Shown here piece after piece: positions 34,316 through 43,043 of a stretch of DNA of 64,000 nt (the stretch's first letter is position 1; each line of letters begins with the position of its first letter). This stretch comes from JAHDDW01 sp964648795. Lineage in GTDB: Bacteria > Actinomycetota > Acidimicrobiia > Acidimicrobiales > SZUA-35. The translations under genes were made by a program, and so were the position numbers. The stretch lies in assembly GCA_964648795.1 (NCBI GenBank), contig CAZYMB010000002.1, positions 1-64,000 of the forward strand. Direction: 5' to 3'. Below the pieces are notes generated by a model. The model had not been told where the DNA came from and ran no database searches. It was given only the letters and a program-made list of their open reading frames with translations.

Positions 34316-35656
34316 TCAGCCAAACAACGCTTTAAGCGATTCATCGCTTTGATTCTGGTAAAGCGTAAATGGATCTATTAGAGAAACTCCAAGGCCTTCT
34401 GTGAATTCTGGCTCTGAGCCCACGGAGTGAGTGGGACTAGCATCTGGAGATAGGTTCGATTGGAAAATGCTGGCTGCCGACACAGGGAGAAAATCCTCAT
34501 AAATAATGGGGTCAGCACGTACAAAACCCTCACCAACTAGCTCATCTAGGTCTTGGGGCGTTGCCCCTGCAGGTAACGGTTGGATGGCCCTAAATTCAAA
34601 GTAACCCAAGCCACGACGACGCAACTCATCATAAGAATCAGGAAAACTTGCAAATGCCATACTCAGCGCAGCGTGAGCATTGCCTCCCTCTGCTAGAAGA
34701 CCCTGAGATTTTTTGAGGGCAAGATCATAAAGCTGGCGACCTTCCGGGGTTAGCGCTATGCCGCGTTGTTCGATCTCACCGAATCGGGCAGTATGCGAAC
34801 CTGGACGTAACTCTCCACCCGGTGACGGAAAATTGACTGATTCTGACAGCGCCATGAACGATGTTTGGCGAAGCAGTATCGGACACTTTCGTTTTGGTGG
34901 ACCTTCAATCGTTTCTTTCGGAGTGATTCCACGCTTGCTCATAGTTGCGTGCGCTACATCAATGTCGAGCGTCCGAGGAGTTAAATGGTTTATGTGCGGT
35001 CCTTGGAAGCTAACTATGTCTGCAACCAGGCGGTGCGAGTCCAGTAACCTTTCATAGAGCTGAAGCCCGATGCTTGCATCCGAGTGCCAGCGAAAAGTTT
35101 CCATAAACGCCGAGATAAATTCGCTTGTCTCAGATTTTGATAGGCCTTCACCAGTCTCTGCTAAGTCGAGCATCCGAAGAGCATTTCTAGAAAAGATGTT
35201 TCTATTGTCGATTAGTTCTTTAGCGGTCTCACGTAGCTCCGGGTCTTCTATTGCCGCCAGATTCAGAACAGAGGTAAACATCCTAAATGGAGATGTAGCC
35301 AGAGCTTCTGAAGTAATTGGCCTAAAGGAAGTTGACTGAACTGGGATACCGGCTGGACCTAGGTCGTAATAGCCAACTGGATGCATACCTAGTACCCGGA
35401 AGAAACGGGCCATCGTCTTCAACTCGGCGAAACTACCAAGTCTTATTGCCCCGTGGCGTTCATCGTTTACACGCTCAAGGCCACCATTAACCGATAGTTG
35501 CTGTTCTAATGTTTCGTCTCGTGCCAATACTTCGGCATTGATGTCTTCAACTAGTTCGATAAGGGTTCCGTACGCTGGAACTTCCGCTCGATACATTTTA
35601 GATATAGCTGCGGCGAACTCTGACCGAATATCGTCTTGTGGTTCGGGGGTGCGCAC
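34316..35656 (-). CDS. hglS: 2-Oxoadipate dioxygenase/decarboxylase (HglS/YdcJ, DUF1338)
   Basis: 446-residue iron enzyme of the VOC-like HglS family, converting 2-oxoadipate to D-2-hydroxyglutarate with O2 in lysine breakdown. Metal ligands are visible: H68 (ERHGAIR), H224 (GPHINHLTPRTLDID) and E294 (RFGEIEQRG). These correspond to the published H70/H226/E294 triad. An arginine-rich substrate pocket is suggested by RKCPILLRQTSF. It lies four bases after a D-2-hydroxyglutarate dehydrogenase gene, which uses its product. Confidence 0.88.
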   Translation of the reverse strand: MRTPEPQDDIRSEFAAAISKMYRAEVPAYGTLIELVEDINAEVLARDETLEQQLSVNGGLERVNDERHGAIRLGSFAELKTMARFFRVLGMHPVGYYDLGPAGIPVQSTSFRPITSEALATSPFRMFTSVLNLAAIEDPELRETAKELIDNRNIFSRNALRMLDLAETGEGLSKSETSEFISAFMETFRWHSDASIGLQLYERLLDSHRLVADIVSFQGPHINHLTPRTLDIDVAHATMSKRGITPKETIEGPPKRKCPILLRQTSFMALSESVNFPSPGGELRPGSHTARFGEIEQRGIALTPEGRQLYDLALKKSQGLLAEGGNAHAALSMAFASFPDSYDELRRRGLGYFEFRAIQPLPAGATPQDLDELVGEGFVRADPIIYEDFLPVSAASIFQSNLSPDASPTHSVGSEPEFTEGLGVSLIDPFTLYQNQSDESLKALFG

Positions 35657-35660
35657 GAGC

Positions 35661-38411
35661 CTACGCTATCTGGGCTGCCAGTAATTCAATTGGATGCATG
35701 GGTTTATAACCAAATCTTCGCATCTGTGTCCTACACGAGTAACCCTCTGCCAATAACTGTCCTGTCGATTCTTCGATAACTGGCTGCCAGTACTGGGAAA
35801 ACAGTGAATGGCTCATTTCAGCATTCTCTTGTTCATGGCCAAATATCCCAGCCATGCCACAGCATGTAAGAGCATGGACATCTACATTAACCCCGGCTCC
35901 GGCCAATAGGTCTTGGTAACTTGATCTACTCTGATGACCTTGTGAGCAATGTCTAAAAAGACTTCCGCTTCCTGAAGCGTTAACATGAATTCTTTCATTG
36001 GCCAAATAGTCACCAAGGTCTTGGACCACCTCAGATGGAAAGTTTGGGTCAGCCTTTACATACTCGTTTGAGTACAAAGAAACAATTGACGGCTCCAAAC
36101 CCACTACTGGTTTATCAAGCCTTTGTAAAACTTGGATGAGTTCGCTTTGTGCTACCACACCTTTAGCAAATTTTGAGCGGCGCCCTTTTACATGGTCAAA
36201 TTTAGCGGATGGCAAAAACTTAGTCACAGCTACTTGCTTGCCAGCAGATTGAAGGAACTCAATAGCAGCTGCCAGAACGCTTGGGTCAAGATATGTCGTA
36301 AAGAAGTCAGACGCAATAATTACATCTGCCGTGCAAGCTTGGGTCTTACCATTGACCCTTTCAAGGCCTTTCAGCTGAGTTGGTGCGGCTTTTATTTTTG
36401 GCAGATCAACCAGTCCTAGCGCTACTGCTCCAGCTGGCTTACCCAGGTTTAACAAGGGCCGCATAGCCGATTTTGAGCCCAACTGTTCGAAATCTGACAA
36501 TATCCGATTACGAAGTTTGTGCCTGAGCCCAAGACCGTCGTAGCGGCTAAAGAAATTCGATTTGAGCTCGCCCATGTCAACATTTACAGGGCACTGAGTT
36601 GTGCATGCCGTACAAGATAGACATTGATGCATCGACGAAGCGAGTTCGTCAGCTAGAAGACCATCGGTTGGATCCGCCAACCAAGAACGAACTAAATCCG
36701 CTCTACCCTTGGGCGAAAGCCTTGGGTCTAAGGTCACCTTATATGAGGGACACATAGCGTCAGTGGCAGACCAACTATGACAAATGCCGTTGCCATTGCA
36801 ATCGAGAGCCGAAGAAAAGTCAGCTTCACTAATCTGTTTGTTCGTTTCTCCTCTGAGAGGAACTGCATCTATGCGAAGGAGTTCTTCATCTACTTGGAAC
36901 GGAGCATAAAGTTTGCGAGGGTTAAATATGTTCGACGGGTCAAAGGCTGTTTTGATTTCTCGCATCGACTTGTGTAGCTCGTCTGAGATTCCATGATACT
37001 CGCCTCTAAAACCTCGACCGTGCTCGCCCCAAAGCACACCTCCAAAAGAACTCACCAACGCCGAGACTTCGTTCGACAAGGTACGGACGAGTTGCACATC
37101 TTTGGATTCACGCAAATCAAGCACAGGCCGGACGTGGATACAACCGACATCGGCATGCCCAAACATCCCATAGGAAAGGTCGTAACGGTCGAGGAGCTTC
37201 GTAAATTGTTTTACAAAGTGCCCCATACTGGCTGGCGGTACGGAGCAGTCCTCAATAAATGCAACGGCTGCTCCAGACGATGTTGGTTTGGCTAGAAAAC
37301 CAACCGCATCTGCCCTTAGTCTCCAAAGCTCGGTCACAAGTTCTGCTGAATCGAGCTCTACCACATTTGATACAACCTCAGACAGTCGTTCCTGCACTCC
37401 CGTGACTTCGGCATCGAACTCTAAAATTAGGAGTGCCGAATTTTCTAGGTTTAAGTTTCGAGACAGACGGCGCGCACTGACCGAAGTTGCAGCCAACTTT
37501 AGAGTTCTCTCGTCTAGAGCTTCGATAACTCGTGGTTCAAGTGTCCGTAATACGACCGAAGCTTCGACTGCTTCTTGAAAGGAACCGAACGACGCTACAA
37601 ACGTCTGGCTTTTAGTTTCGATTGGAACGAGATTAATTTCTATAGCTGTAACCAACCCAAGTGTTCCTTCTGCACCACAAAGTAACTTTGTAAAGTCGAC
37701 TAATTCGCCAGCGGCCTCTGCCAAGTTGTAGCCAGAGAACCCTCGCTCAAGATTTGGCAACGAACCTATGTCTGCGTTTGAAATAGTGGCGCCGACTGAA
37801 GCCACCAGTGATGCTGGAGCCAGATCTTTCTCGGGCAATTTTGATTGATGCCCAGGCTTAGTAAAACGTACTGACGAGCCGTTGAACAATACAGATTCTA
37901 TGGCTAGAACATGCTTGTTAGTTCGACCATACACCAGCGACCCTTTACCAGAGGCATCGGTGGCCACCATCCCACCAATTGTTGCCCTTGAAGAGGTAGA
38001 GGTATGTGGGGCAAACATTAAGCCACTTGGAGCGAGTTCGTTGTTCAATTCTCCAAGTACTACCCCTGGCTCCACTATCGCTGTTCGCGATTGGGCATCT
38101 ACCGAGACAATACGATTCATGGAGCGGCGAAAATCAACTACCACCTCGGTGGTCAGGCTTTGACCGTTTGTGCCAGTGCCACCACCACGAGCCACCAACC
38201 CAAACGGCTCCTTCAACGAGTTATTCGCCCTAACTAACGCTGCTACGTCAGCTGACGTTTCAGGAATTACGATCATTGCTGGCTCTAATTGGTAAATAGA
38301 ATTATCAGTTGAATACGCGATTCGACTAGAAACCTCTGACTCGAGTTTCCCGGCAAAGCCTTGCTCGACAATTACCTCAGACAATAAATTGAGTTGTGTG
38401 ACTAACGACAC
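35661..38411 (-). CDS. YdiJ-like FAD/Fe-S D-2-hydroxyglutarate dehydrogenase
   Basis: 916 residues. N-terminal FAD PCMH domain (VARGGGTGTNGQSLT; PHTSTSSRATIGGMVATDASG), an FAD-oxidase C-domain (GHADVGCIHVRPVLD; GEHGRGFRGEY), a 4Fe-4S segment with CNGNGICHS and CLSCTACTTQCPVN, and a C-terminal CCG-type domain (HCSQGHQ; HALTCCGMAGIFG). The order matches E. coli YdiJ, which oxidises D-2-hydroxyglutarate to 2-oxoglutarate. GTG start. It precedes hglS in a two-gene operon; the divergent glyS start is 28 bases away. Confidence 0.85.
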   Translation of the reverse strand: MSLVTQLNLLSEVIVEQGFAGKLESEVSSRIAYSTDNSIYQLEPAMIVIPETSADVAALVRANNSLKEPFGLVARGGGTGTNGQSLTTEVVVDFRRSMNRIVSVDAQSRTAIVEPGVVLGELNNELAPSGLMFAPHTSTSSRATIGGMVATDASGKGSLVYGRTNKHVLAIESVLFNGSSVRFTKPGHQSKLPEKDLAPASLVASVGATISNADIGSLPNLERGFSGYNLAEAAGELVDFTKLLCGAEGTLGLVTAIEINLVPIETKSQTFVASFGSFQEAVEASVVLRTLEPRVIEALDERTLKLAATSVSARRLSRNLNLENSALLILEFDAEVTGVQERLSEVVSNVVELDSAELVTELWRLRADAVGFLAKPTSSGAAVAFIEDCSVPPASMGHFVKQFTKLLDRYDLSYGMFGHADVGCIHVRPVLDLRESKDVQLVRTLSNEVSALVSSFGGVLWGEHGRGFRGEYHGISDELHKSMREIKTAFDPSNIFNPRKLYAPFQVDEELLRIDAVPLRGETNKQISEADFSSALDCNGNGICHSWSATDAMCPSYKVTLDPRLSPKGRADLVRSWLADPTDGLLADELASSMHQCLSCTACTTQCPVNVDMGELKSNFFSRYDGLGLRHKLRNRILSDFEQLGSKSAMRPLLNLGKPAGAVALGLVDLPKIKAAPTQLKGLERVNGKTQACTADVIIASDFFTTYLDPSVLAAAIEFLQSAGKQVAVTKFLPSAKFDHVKGRRSKFAKGVVAQSELIQVLQRLDKPVVGLEPSIVSLYSNEYVKADPNFPSEVVQDLGDYLANERIHVNASGSGSLFRHCSQGHQSRSSYQDLLAGAGVNVDVHALTCCGMAGIFGHEQENAEMSHSLFSQYWQPVIEESTGQLLAEGYSCRTQMRRFGYKPMHPIELLAAQIA

Positions 38412-38439
38412 CGCCCAAGATTACTTTAGATCGCCTAGT

Positions 38440-39765
38440 ATGACCGGCATGAATGAAGCTGATCCGCTATTCGAAGCAATCGTCAACTTATCAAAACGTC
38501 GTGGGATTGTTTTTCAGTCCGCCGACATTTACGGCGGATTTCGCTCGACCTATGACTACGGACCCATCGGTGTACTTATGCTGCGCAATGTCAAGGACGC
38601 CTGGTGGCAGTCAATGGTGCAGCGACGCCATGAAGTAGTAGGGCTTGATGCTTCGATTCTGTCTCCCCCACAGGTTTGGGAAGCCTCTGGACACCTTGCT
38701 AACTTTACTGACCCTCTTGTTGACTGCAAAAACTGTGGCGCACGCCATCGCGAAGACAAACTAGAGGACCCAAATCAGTGCCCAAGTTGCGGGACTAAGG
38801 ACTCGTTCACCGAAGCACGTCAATTCAACCTTATGTTTGAAACTCAAGCCGGCCCTGTTGCCGACGCTGGGGCTGTTGCATACCTTCGACCTGAAACAGC
38901 TCAAGGTATGTTTATCAACTTCGCAAATGTGCTCAATACCTCCCGCAAGAAACCACCATTTGGAATTGCCCAAGTTGGAAAGAGTTTCCGAAACGAAATC
39001 ACACCCGGCAACTTTGTATTCCGAACTCGAGAATTTGAACAGATGGAAATGGAGTACTTTGTACCGCCCGAAGAAGCAAGCAAATGGTACGAGTACTGGT
39101 GTGAAGAGCGAATGAATTGGTATTTGGACTTAGGGATGACTAAAGAAAAAGTTCGCCTGAGGCCACACGACGATGACGAACTAAGCCACTATTCTTCTGG
39201 CACCTCAGATGTTGAATACGAATTTCCTTGGGGCTGGGACGAGTTAGAAGGCATCGCTAATCGTGGCGACTACGATCTCAAACAGCACGCCGAACACTCA
39301 GGCCAGAAACTGGACTACTTTGACCCCAAAACTGAGACTCGTTGGACCCCGCATGTCATTGAACCTGCAGCAGGCGCAACTAGAACGCTAATGGCGTTTC
39401 TAATTGACGCATACACAGAAGAAACCGGCGAAACCGAACGCACCGTACTTAAGCTGCATCACAAGCTCGCCCCTTATAAAGTCGCCGTTCTACCTCTAAG
39501 TAAAAAGACAGAGCTAGAAGGGCCTGCTCGCAAACTCTTTGATGAGTTAGCAGCAACTTACATGTGTGACTACGACGAGACTCAGGCAATTGGCAAGCGT
39601 TACCGACGCCAAGACGAAATTGGAACACCATTTTGTGTAACCGTCGACTTCGAAACACTCGAAGACCAAGCCGTAACCATTAGAGACAGAGATTCGATGG
39701 CTCAAGAACGAATCGCCCTCGATAAAGTCAGCCAATGGCTCGATGACCATATGGCCGATTCTTAA
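38440..39765 (+). CDS. glyS: Glycyl-tRNA synthetase (dimeric type)
   Basis: Class II synthetase, 441 residues. Early ADIYGGFRSTYDYGPIG, the zinc-like ribbon CKNCGARHRED...CPSCGTKD, motif 2 RNEITPGNFVFRTREFEQME, and motif 3 EPAAGATRTLMAFL are present. The C-terminal anticodon-binding domain starts at VAVLPLSKK. I use ATG 38440; ATG 38449 is also possible. Upstream frame codons reach into the divergent gene. The final bases overlap convergent 39762 by four. Confidence 0.95.
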   Translation: MTGMNEADPLFEAIVNLSKRRGIVFQSADIYGGFRSTYDYGPIGVLMLRNVKDAWWQSMVQRRHEVVGLDASILSPPQVWEASGHLANFTDPLVDCKNCGARHREDKLEDPNQCPSCGTKDSFTEARQFNLMFETQAGPVADAGAVAYLRPETAQGMFINFANVLNTSRKKPPFGIAQVGKSFRNEITPGNFVFRTREFEQMEMEYFVPPEEASKWYEYWCEERMNWYLDLGMTKEKVRLRPHDDDELSHYSSGTSDVEYEFPWGWDELEGIANRGDYDLKQHAEHSGQKLDYFDPKTETRWTPHVIEPAAGATRTLMAFLIDAYTEETGETERTVLKLHHKLAPYKVAVLPLSKKTELEGPARKLFDELAATYMCDYDETQAIGKRYRRQDEIGTPFCVTVDFETLEDQAVTIRDRDSMAQERIALDKVSQWLDDHMADS

Positions 39766-40301
39766 AACGCATCCCGATCTTTAGGCTGCACAATATCGAA
39801 CTCGTGTAGCGAAGCCAGACAAACTGTCTGCAGAACATGAACCGGTATCTCAGCTGTGTCATAAGAGGTTCTAAGTATTTCAACCACCCACTCGTCTGAC
39901 TCGCACCCAAATTGTTCTATCTCGGACTCAGTGGCTGGCCGAGACCGCAGAATTTCATCAGCATGCCCAAATTCGTGTCCGGCAGATCGAATCTCTGATT
40001 GAAGAGTCGGCATAATGAACTCGCCTACGTCAAGACCACCTTCTGGAAACAGTACCGGTGAAAAATATGATGTAGCTATTCGCACTGGCACGTGATCGGC
40101 CATAAGTTTCTTGCGTCTAGCAATAACCTCACTACCTGCTGCTAACCCGAGCCGAGAGGTAATGTCCTCGACTCCGGGCTCACGGCCAACAAAAATCATT
40201 TCTCTACTTGGCGTTAGACCTTGTCGTTCTAGTTCGGCAAAGAATGGACTCTTTGAGTCTCGGTCGTTTGGAGCTGTGGGTAGCGATCGACAAATCAACA
40301 C
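39762..40301 (-). CDS. Standalone UTRA-domain protein (GntR-type effector domain without DNA-binding domain)
   Basis: 179 residues. SPFFAELERQGLTPSREMIF followed by ITSRLGLAAGSEVIARRKKL and PVRIATSYFSP is the typical entry to a UTRA ligand domain, and EILRTSYDTAEIPVHVLQ is its end. GntR/HutC regulators normally carry a winged-helix of about 70 residues before this; here only about 17 residues precede, and the upstream bases encode the receiver protein in another context. It may bind a ligand without DNA, or work with a partner. GTG start, four bases after the receiver gene. Confidence 0.65.
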   Translation of the reverse strand: MLICRSLPTAPNDRDSKSPFFAELERQGLTPSREMIFVGREPGVEDITSRLGLAAGSEVIARRKKLMADHVPVRIATSYFSPVLFPEGGLDVGEFIMPTLQSEIRSAGHEFGHADEILRSRPATESEIEQFGCESDEWVVEILRTSYDTAEIPVHVLQTVCLASLHEFDIVQPKDRDAF

Positions 40302-40305
40302 GACA

Positions 40306-40680
40306 CTAGCCTTCGAGTAATTCTTCGACCGATTGTTGTAGCCGAACTGGATCCAACGGTTTCACAAACCAAGAATCAGCACCAGATTTACTTGCAATGA
40401 ACTCATCCGCTTGCCTGTCTAGTAACAACAGAATCTTTATGCCAGGCAACCGATCATAACCTTGTTCCTGACGCAATGCCTTAGTTACAGCAAAGCCTCC
40501 CATATTCTCAATTTGGGAATCCAAGATTACTATCTCAGGCTCTATCTGAGCAACAGCTGAAACCACTTGTTGGCCCTTTGCAACCCTCGAAACACTCAGT
40601 TCTTCTGAAGCCACTGAGGCGTCTACGCTCTTAAAAACGTCATCTGAATCTGTTGCTAAAAGTACCAAGGTCAAGGGCAA
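40306..40680 (-). CDS. Single-domain response regulator receiver
   Basis: 124 residues of CheY-like fold. The phospho-acceptor is D54 in VILDSQIENMGG. The N-terminal acidic pair is represented by ATDSDD, and KPLDP supplies the conserved lysine and cis-Pro. No output domain. It diverges from the STAS protein at 40803 and precedes the UTRA protein. Confidence 0.8.
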   Translation of the reverse strand: MPLTLVLLATDSDDVFKSVDASVASEELSVSRVAKGQQVVSAVAQIEPEIVILDSQIENMGGFAVTKALRQEQGYDRLPGIKILLLLDRQADEFIASKSGADSWFVKPLDPVRLQQSVEELLEG

Positions 40681-40740
40681 AGAGCTTACCCCACTTACGC
40701 CTAAATAACATCGGAATCTTTTAGGAGTCCAGATTAATAT

Positions 40741-40758
40741 TTACCTAACCTTAGTTAA
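40741..40758. promoter_or_regulatory. Palindrome between receiver and STAS genes
   Basis: TTACCTAA-CC-TTAGTTAA is an 18-bp inverted repeat with one mismatch. It lies in the 122-bp gap between two divergent signalling genes. The half-site is reminiscent of DtxR/IdeR boxes, but the orientation and overall match are weak. A shared operator is possible. Confidence 0.35.
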
Positions 40759-40802
40759 TGACGCTAGCATCACAGATATCTTGCCCGGGAGGGGTATAAC
40801 AA

Positions 40803-41162
40803 ATGCTAGAAGTAGAGATCCAGGATGAAGACACCTACACAGTGTGTCGACCAAAAGGCGAACTGGACGCTTACACAGTGGGCTCATTTCGAGACGCTTT
40901 GGCGGGTCTAGAAGAAGAGATAGCTCTTCTAATTGACCTATCAGATGTTCCATTTATGGACTCAGCTGGGCTGGGGGCTCTCATCGGAGGAATCCGCAAG
41001 ACTCGTAGCAGCAATGGCAAAGTAGTTGTTGCTTGCAACCGGCCAGCATTGACTCGCCTGCTTCATACCACTGGATTCGACCGAATCGTATCTGTTACCG
41101 AAACTGTAGAAGAAGCTGCCGAAACTCTAGATGCTGAAGAAGAGATCACTGAAGCTCAATAG
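40803..41162 (+). CDS. STAS-domain anti-anti-sigma factor
   Basis: 119 residues. PKGELDAYTVGSFRDAL opens the domain and VPFMDSAGLGALIGG holds the serine normally phosphorylated by an anti-sigma kinase, as in SpoIIAA/RsbV. A strong GGGAGGGG precedes the ATG. Tail acidic. Its kinase partner is not in the window. Confidence 0.88.
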   Translation: MLEVEIQDEDTYTVCRPKGELDAYTVGSFRDALAGLEEEIALLIDLSDVPFMDSAGLGALIGGIRKTRSSNGKVVVACNRPALTRLLHTTGFDRIVSVTETVEEAAETLDAEEEITEAQ

Positions 41163-41225
41163 CTCTTTGGCCTCTCTTCACATCGAAGTGGCCCAATCCT
41201 GGGTAAGCGCCTAGACTGTTCGCTC

Positions 41226-42602
41226 ATGGCGATCAGAAGAATCTTTGCAACCTTACTTATAGCTGGCTCGCTCCTTACTAGTTCTGTATTTACTAGTACA
41301 CCAGCGTTTGCCCAATCCATCGACACAGATGAGCCTGATCCCCAGGACCTACCTGCCTGTATAGTCCAAGGTAGTGTTCTTCTAAGTCAGTCTTCGATCG
41401 AAGGAACCTTCCTGGTTTCTAAAGTTGCGGGCCTAATAGACCCAGTCGTACTCAGCTATCTAAATTCGGAGCTAGACAAAGCTGAAGAGGGTAATGCCGG
41501 AGCTTTTATCATATGGATGGACTCACAGGGGTCTGTTGTTGATTCCGATGATCTCGCAGAATTTACCAACCGACTCAATGAAACTGACGTTCCGACTGGT
41601 TTATGGGTTGGAAATAGCGTTGGTAACGCAGGTAGAGGTAACGCAAATGCACTCGGAGGCGCAGGGTCCCTAGCTGCACACGTCGACCGGTTCGCTCTCA
41701 CCCCGGGGTCAACGTTTGGCCAACTTGGCGAAAGTATTGCCGATCCAGCAGTTGAAACTACCTTTGGAACCGAGACCACCTTCTTAAGTCGCAACACTTA
41801 CTCAGCAGCCGAAGCTGAAGCACTCGGACTGTCGCAAGGCCCATTAGAAATCGTTGCAGACATAAAGCAGTTCCTTGCATCATTTGAAAACTTTGAAACC
41901 ACCGACTGTCTAACCGAAGCCGGCGCAACTGTTCGACAATCAGTTACAGGTACTCAGATTTCAGGACTCTCTTTGACTTCTCAACTATTCCACACAGCAT
42001 CAAGCCCAGAAATTGCACTGCTGTTCTTCGCTATGGGCTTAGGCCTCTTGGTATTTGAACTATACACAGCGGGAATCGGTGTCGCCGGCGCCCTAGGGGC
42101 CGTATCTATCCTGCTCGGCAGCTACGGGCTCTTCAACCTCCCTACTCGACCTCTTGCAGTCCTCGGCCTTGTCGTCGGTACTATTGCAATTGCTGTAGAT
42201 ATCCAAACCAATCTGCCCCGCATATATACAGCCGTCGGAGTGTCGCTATTTAGCTTCAGCAGCATCTTTTTATACTCTGGCCTTAGAGCAAGCTGGGTGA
42301 CGATAGGTGTAGTAATAATTTCAACAATCATCTACGCATACTCGGCGATGCCCGCAATGGTGCGCTCAAGGTTCTCGACACCGACGATTGGTCGACGAGC
42401 CATGATTGGCAAAGTTGGAGTTGCTGTAGATGATATTTCTCCTGATGGAACTGTCGTAGTAGACGGAGCAAAGTGGAGTGCTATCACTAATCGAGCTACT
42501 CCAATAAATTCTGGTGACAATGTCATAGTTGCGAGTATTGATCGTCTCACTCTTGAAGTTGAACCAACCGAAGGCGCCGCTCGCGATTATCGCAAAAGGT
42601 AA
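41226..42602 (+). CDS. NfeD-like membrane protein with a degenerate ClpP-like domain
   Basis: 458 residues: Sec signal peptide (cleavage after AFA), an extracytoplasmic ClpP/SppA-like domain (about 45-240), four or five transmembrane segments (about 265-375) and a C-terminal NfeD OB-fold (RAMIGKVGVAVDD...). The order matches long NfeD proteins involved in membrane quality control. At the nucleophile site where SAG is expected, NALGGAGSLAA gives Gly. The later LTPGSTFGQ resembles the structural APGT motif. The peptidase is therefore probably inactive. Confidence 0.8.
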   Translation: MAIRRIFATLLIAGSLLTSSVFTSTPAFAQSIDTDEPDPQDLPACIVQGSVLLSQSSIEGTFLVSKVAGLIDPVVLSYLNSELDKAEEGNAGAFIIWMDSQGSVVDSDDLAEFTNRLNETDVPTGLWVGNSVGNAGRGNANALGGAGSLAAHVDRFALTPGSTFGQLGESIADPAVETTFGTETTFLSRNTYSAAEAEALGLSQGPLEIVADIKQFLASFENFETTDCLTEAGATVRQSVTGTQISGLSLTSQLFHTASSPEIALLFFAMGLGLLVFELYTAGIGVAGALGAVSILLGSYGLFNLPTRPLAVLGLVVGTIAIAVDIQTNLPRIYTAVGVSLFSFSSIFLYSGLRASWVTIGVVIISTIIYAYSAMPAMVRSRFSTPTIGRRAMIGKVGVAVDDISPDGTVVVDGAKWSAITNRATPINSGDNVIVASIDRLTLEVEPTEGAARDYRKR

Positions 42603-42634
42603 TTTGGCGCAACTAAAAGTAGTTGATGACTAAG

Positions 42635-42656
42635 TGCTGTAAGCACAAATTTTTTA
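42635..42656 (+). terminator. Probable terminator after the NfeD-like gene
   Basis: GTGCT-GTA-AGCAC forms a short stem, followed after three A residues by TTTTTT. It is 32 bases past the stop codon. Confidence 0.55.
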
Positions 42657-42668
42657 GTGACAATTTGG

Positions 42669-42698
42669 TTGTAACCAGAAAAGTTCGGTAGCTATAGT
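42669..42698 (+). promoter_or_regulatory. Candidate sigma-70-type promoter of the whiB-like gene
   Basis: TTGTAA and TATAGT are spaced 18 bases apart, both four or more matches to consensus, about 70 bases before the whiB-like start and just after a terminator. Confidence 0.5.
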
Positions 42699-42768
42699 CA
42701 CTGCAGGCGTGCAAAGAGGCGGCCTCAACCCGTTCAAATAATTTTCTTAGGCGAGGAGTCTTAATTTA

Positions 42769-43041
42769 ATGGAGCTTGCACGTCCCATGGAAGTATGGCA
42801 GTCAGAGGCTGCATGCAAAGGTCCATATCACGAAGTCTTTTATCCACCCACGAAAACTGAAAGACGACGCGACAAACGCAAACGTGAAGCCAGAGCAAAA
42901 GAAATTTGCCTGAGGTGCCCTGTGATTGATGAGTGCAGAGAATACTCCTTTACTGTTCGCGAACAACACGGCATTTGGGGCGGACTAACCGAAAACGAAC
43001 GAAACGAAATCTGGAAGCTGTCTGAAGGCATCTTGGCCTAA
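42769..43041 (+). CDS. WhiB-family iron-sulfur transcription factor
   Basis: 90 residues with the four cluster cysteines C16, C47, C50 and C56 (CLRCPVIDEC) and the GIWGG turn at 68-72, followed by a short basic/acidic tail. A 4Fe-4S cluster sensing redox or NO is typical, often binding the primary sigma factor. The insert between C16 and C47 is very basic (ERRRDKRKREARAK). The family is confined to Actinomycetota and their phages. Confidence 0.95.
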   Translation: MELARPMEVWQSEAACKGPYHEVFYPPTKTERRRDKRKREARAKEICLRCPVIDECREYSFTVREQHGIWGGLTENERNEIWKLSEGILA

Positions 43042-43043
43042 GG

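Noticed and set aside
40741..40758. DtxR/IdeR iron box
   Set aside because: Only a partial match to the 19-bp consensus, with half-sites in the wrong order; kept just as an unnamed palindrome.
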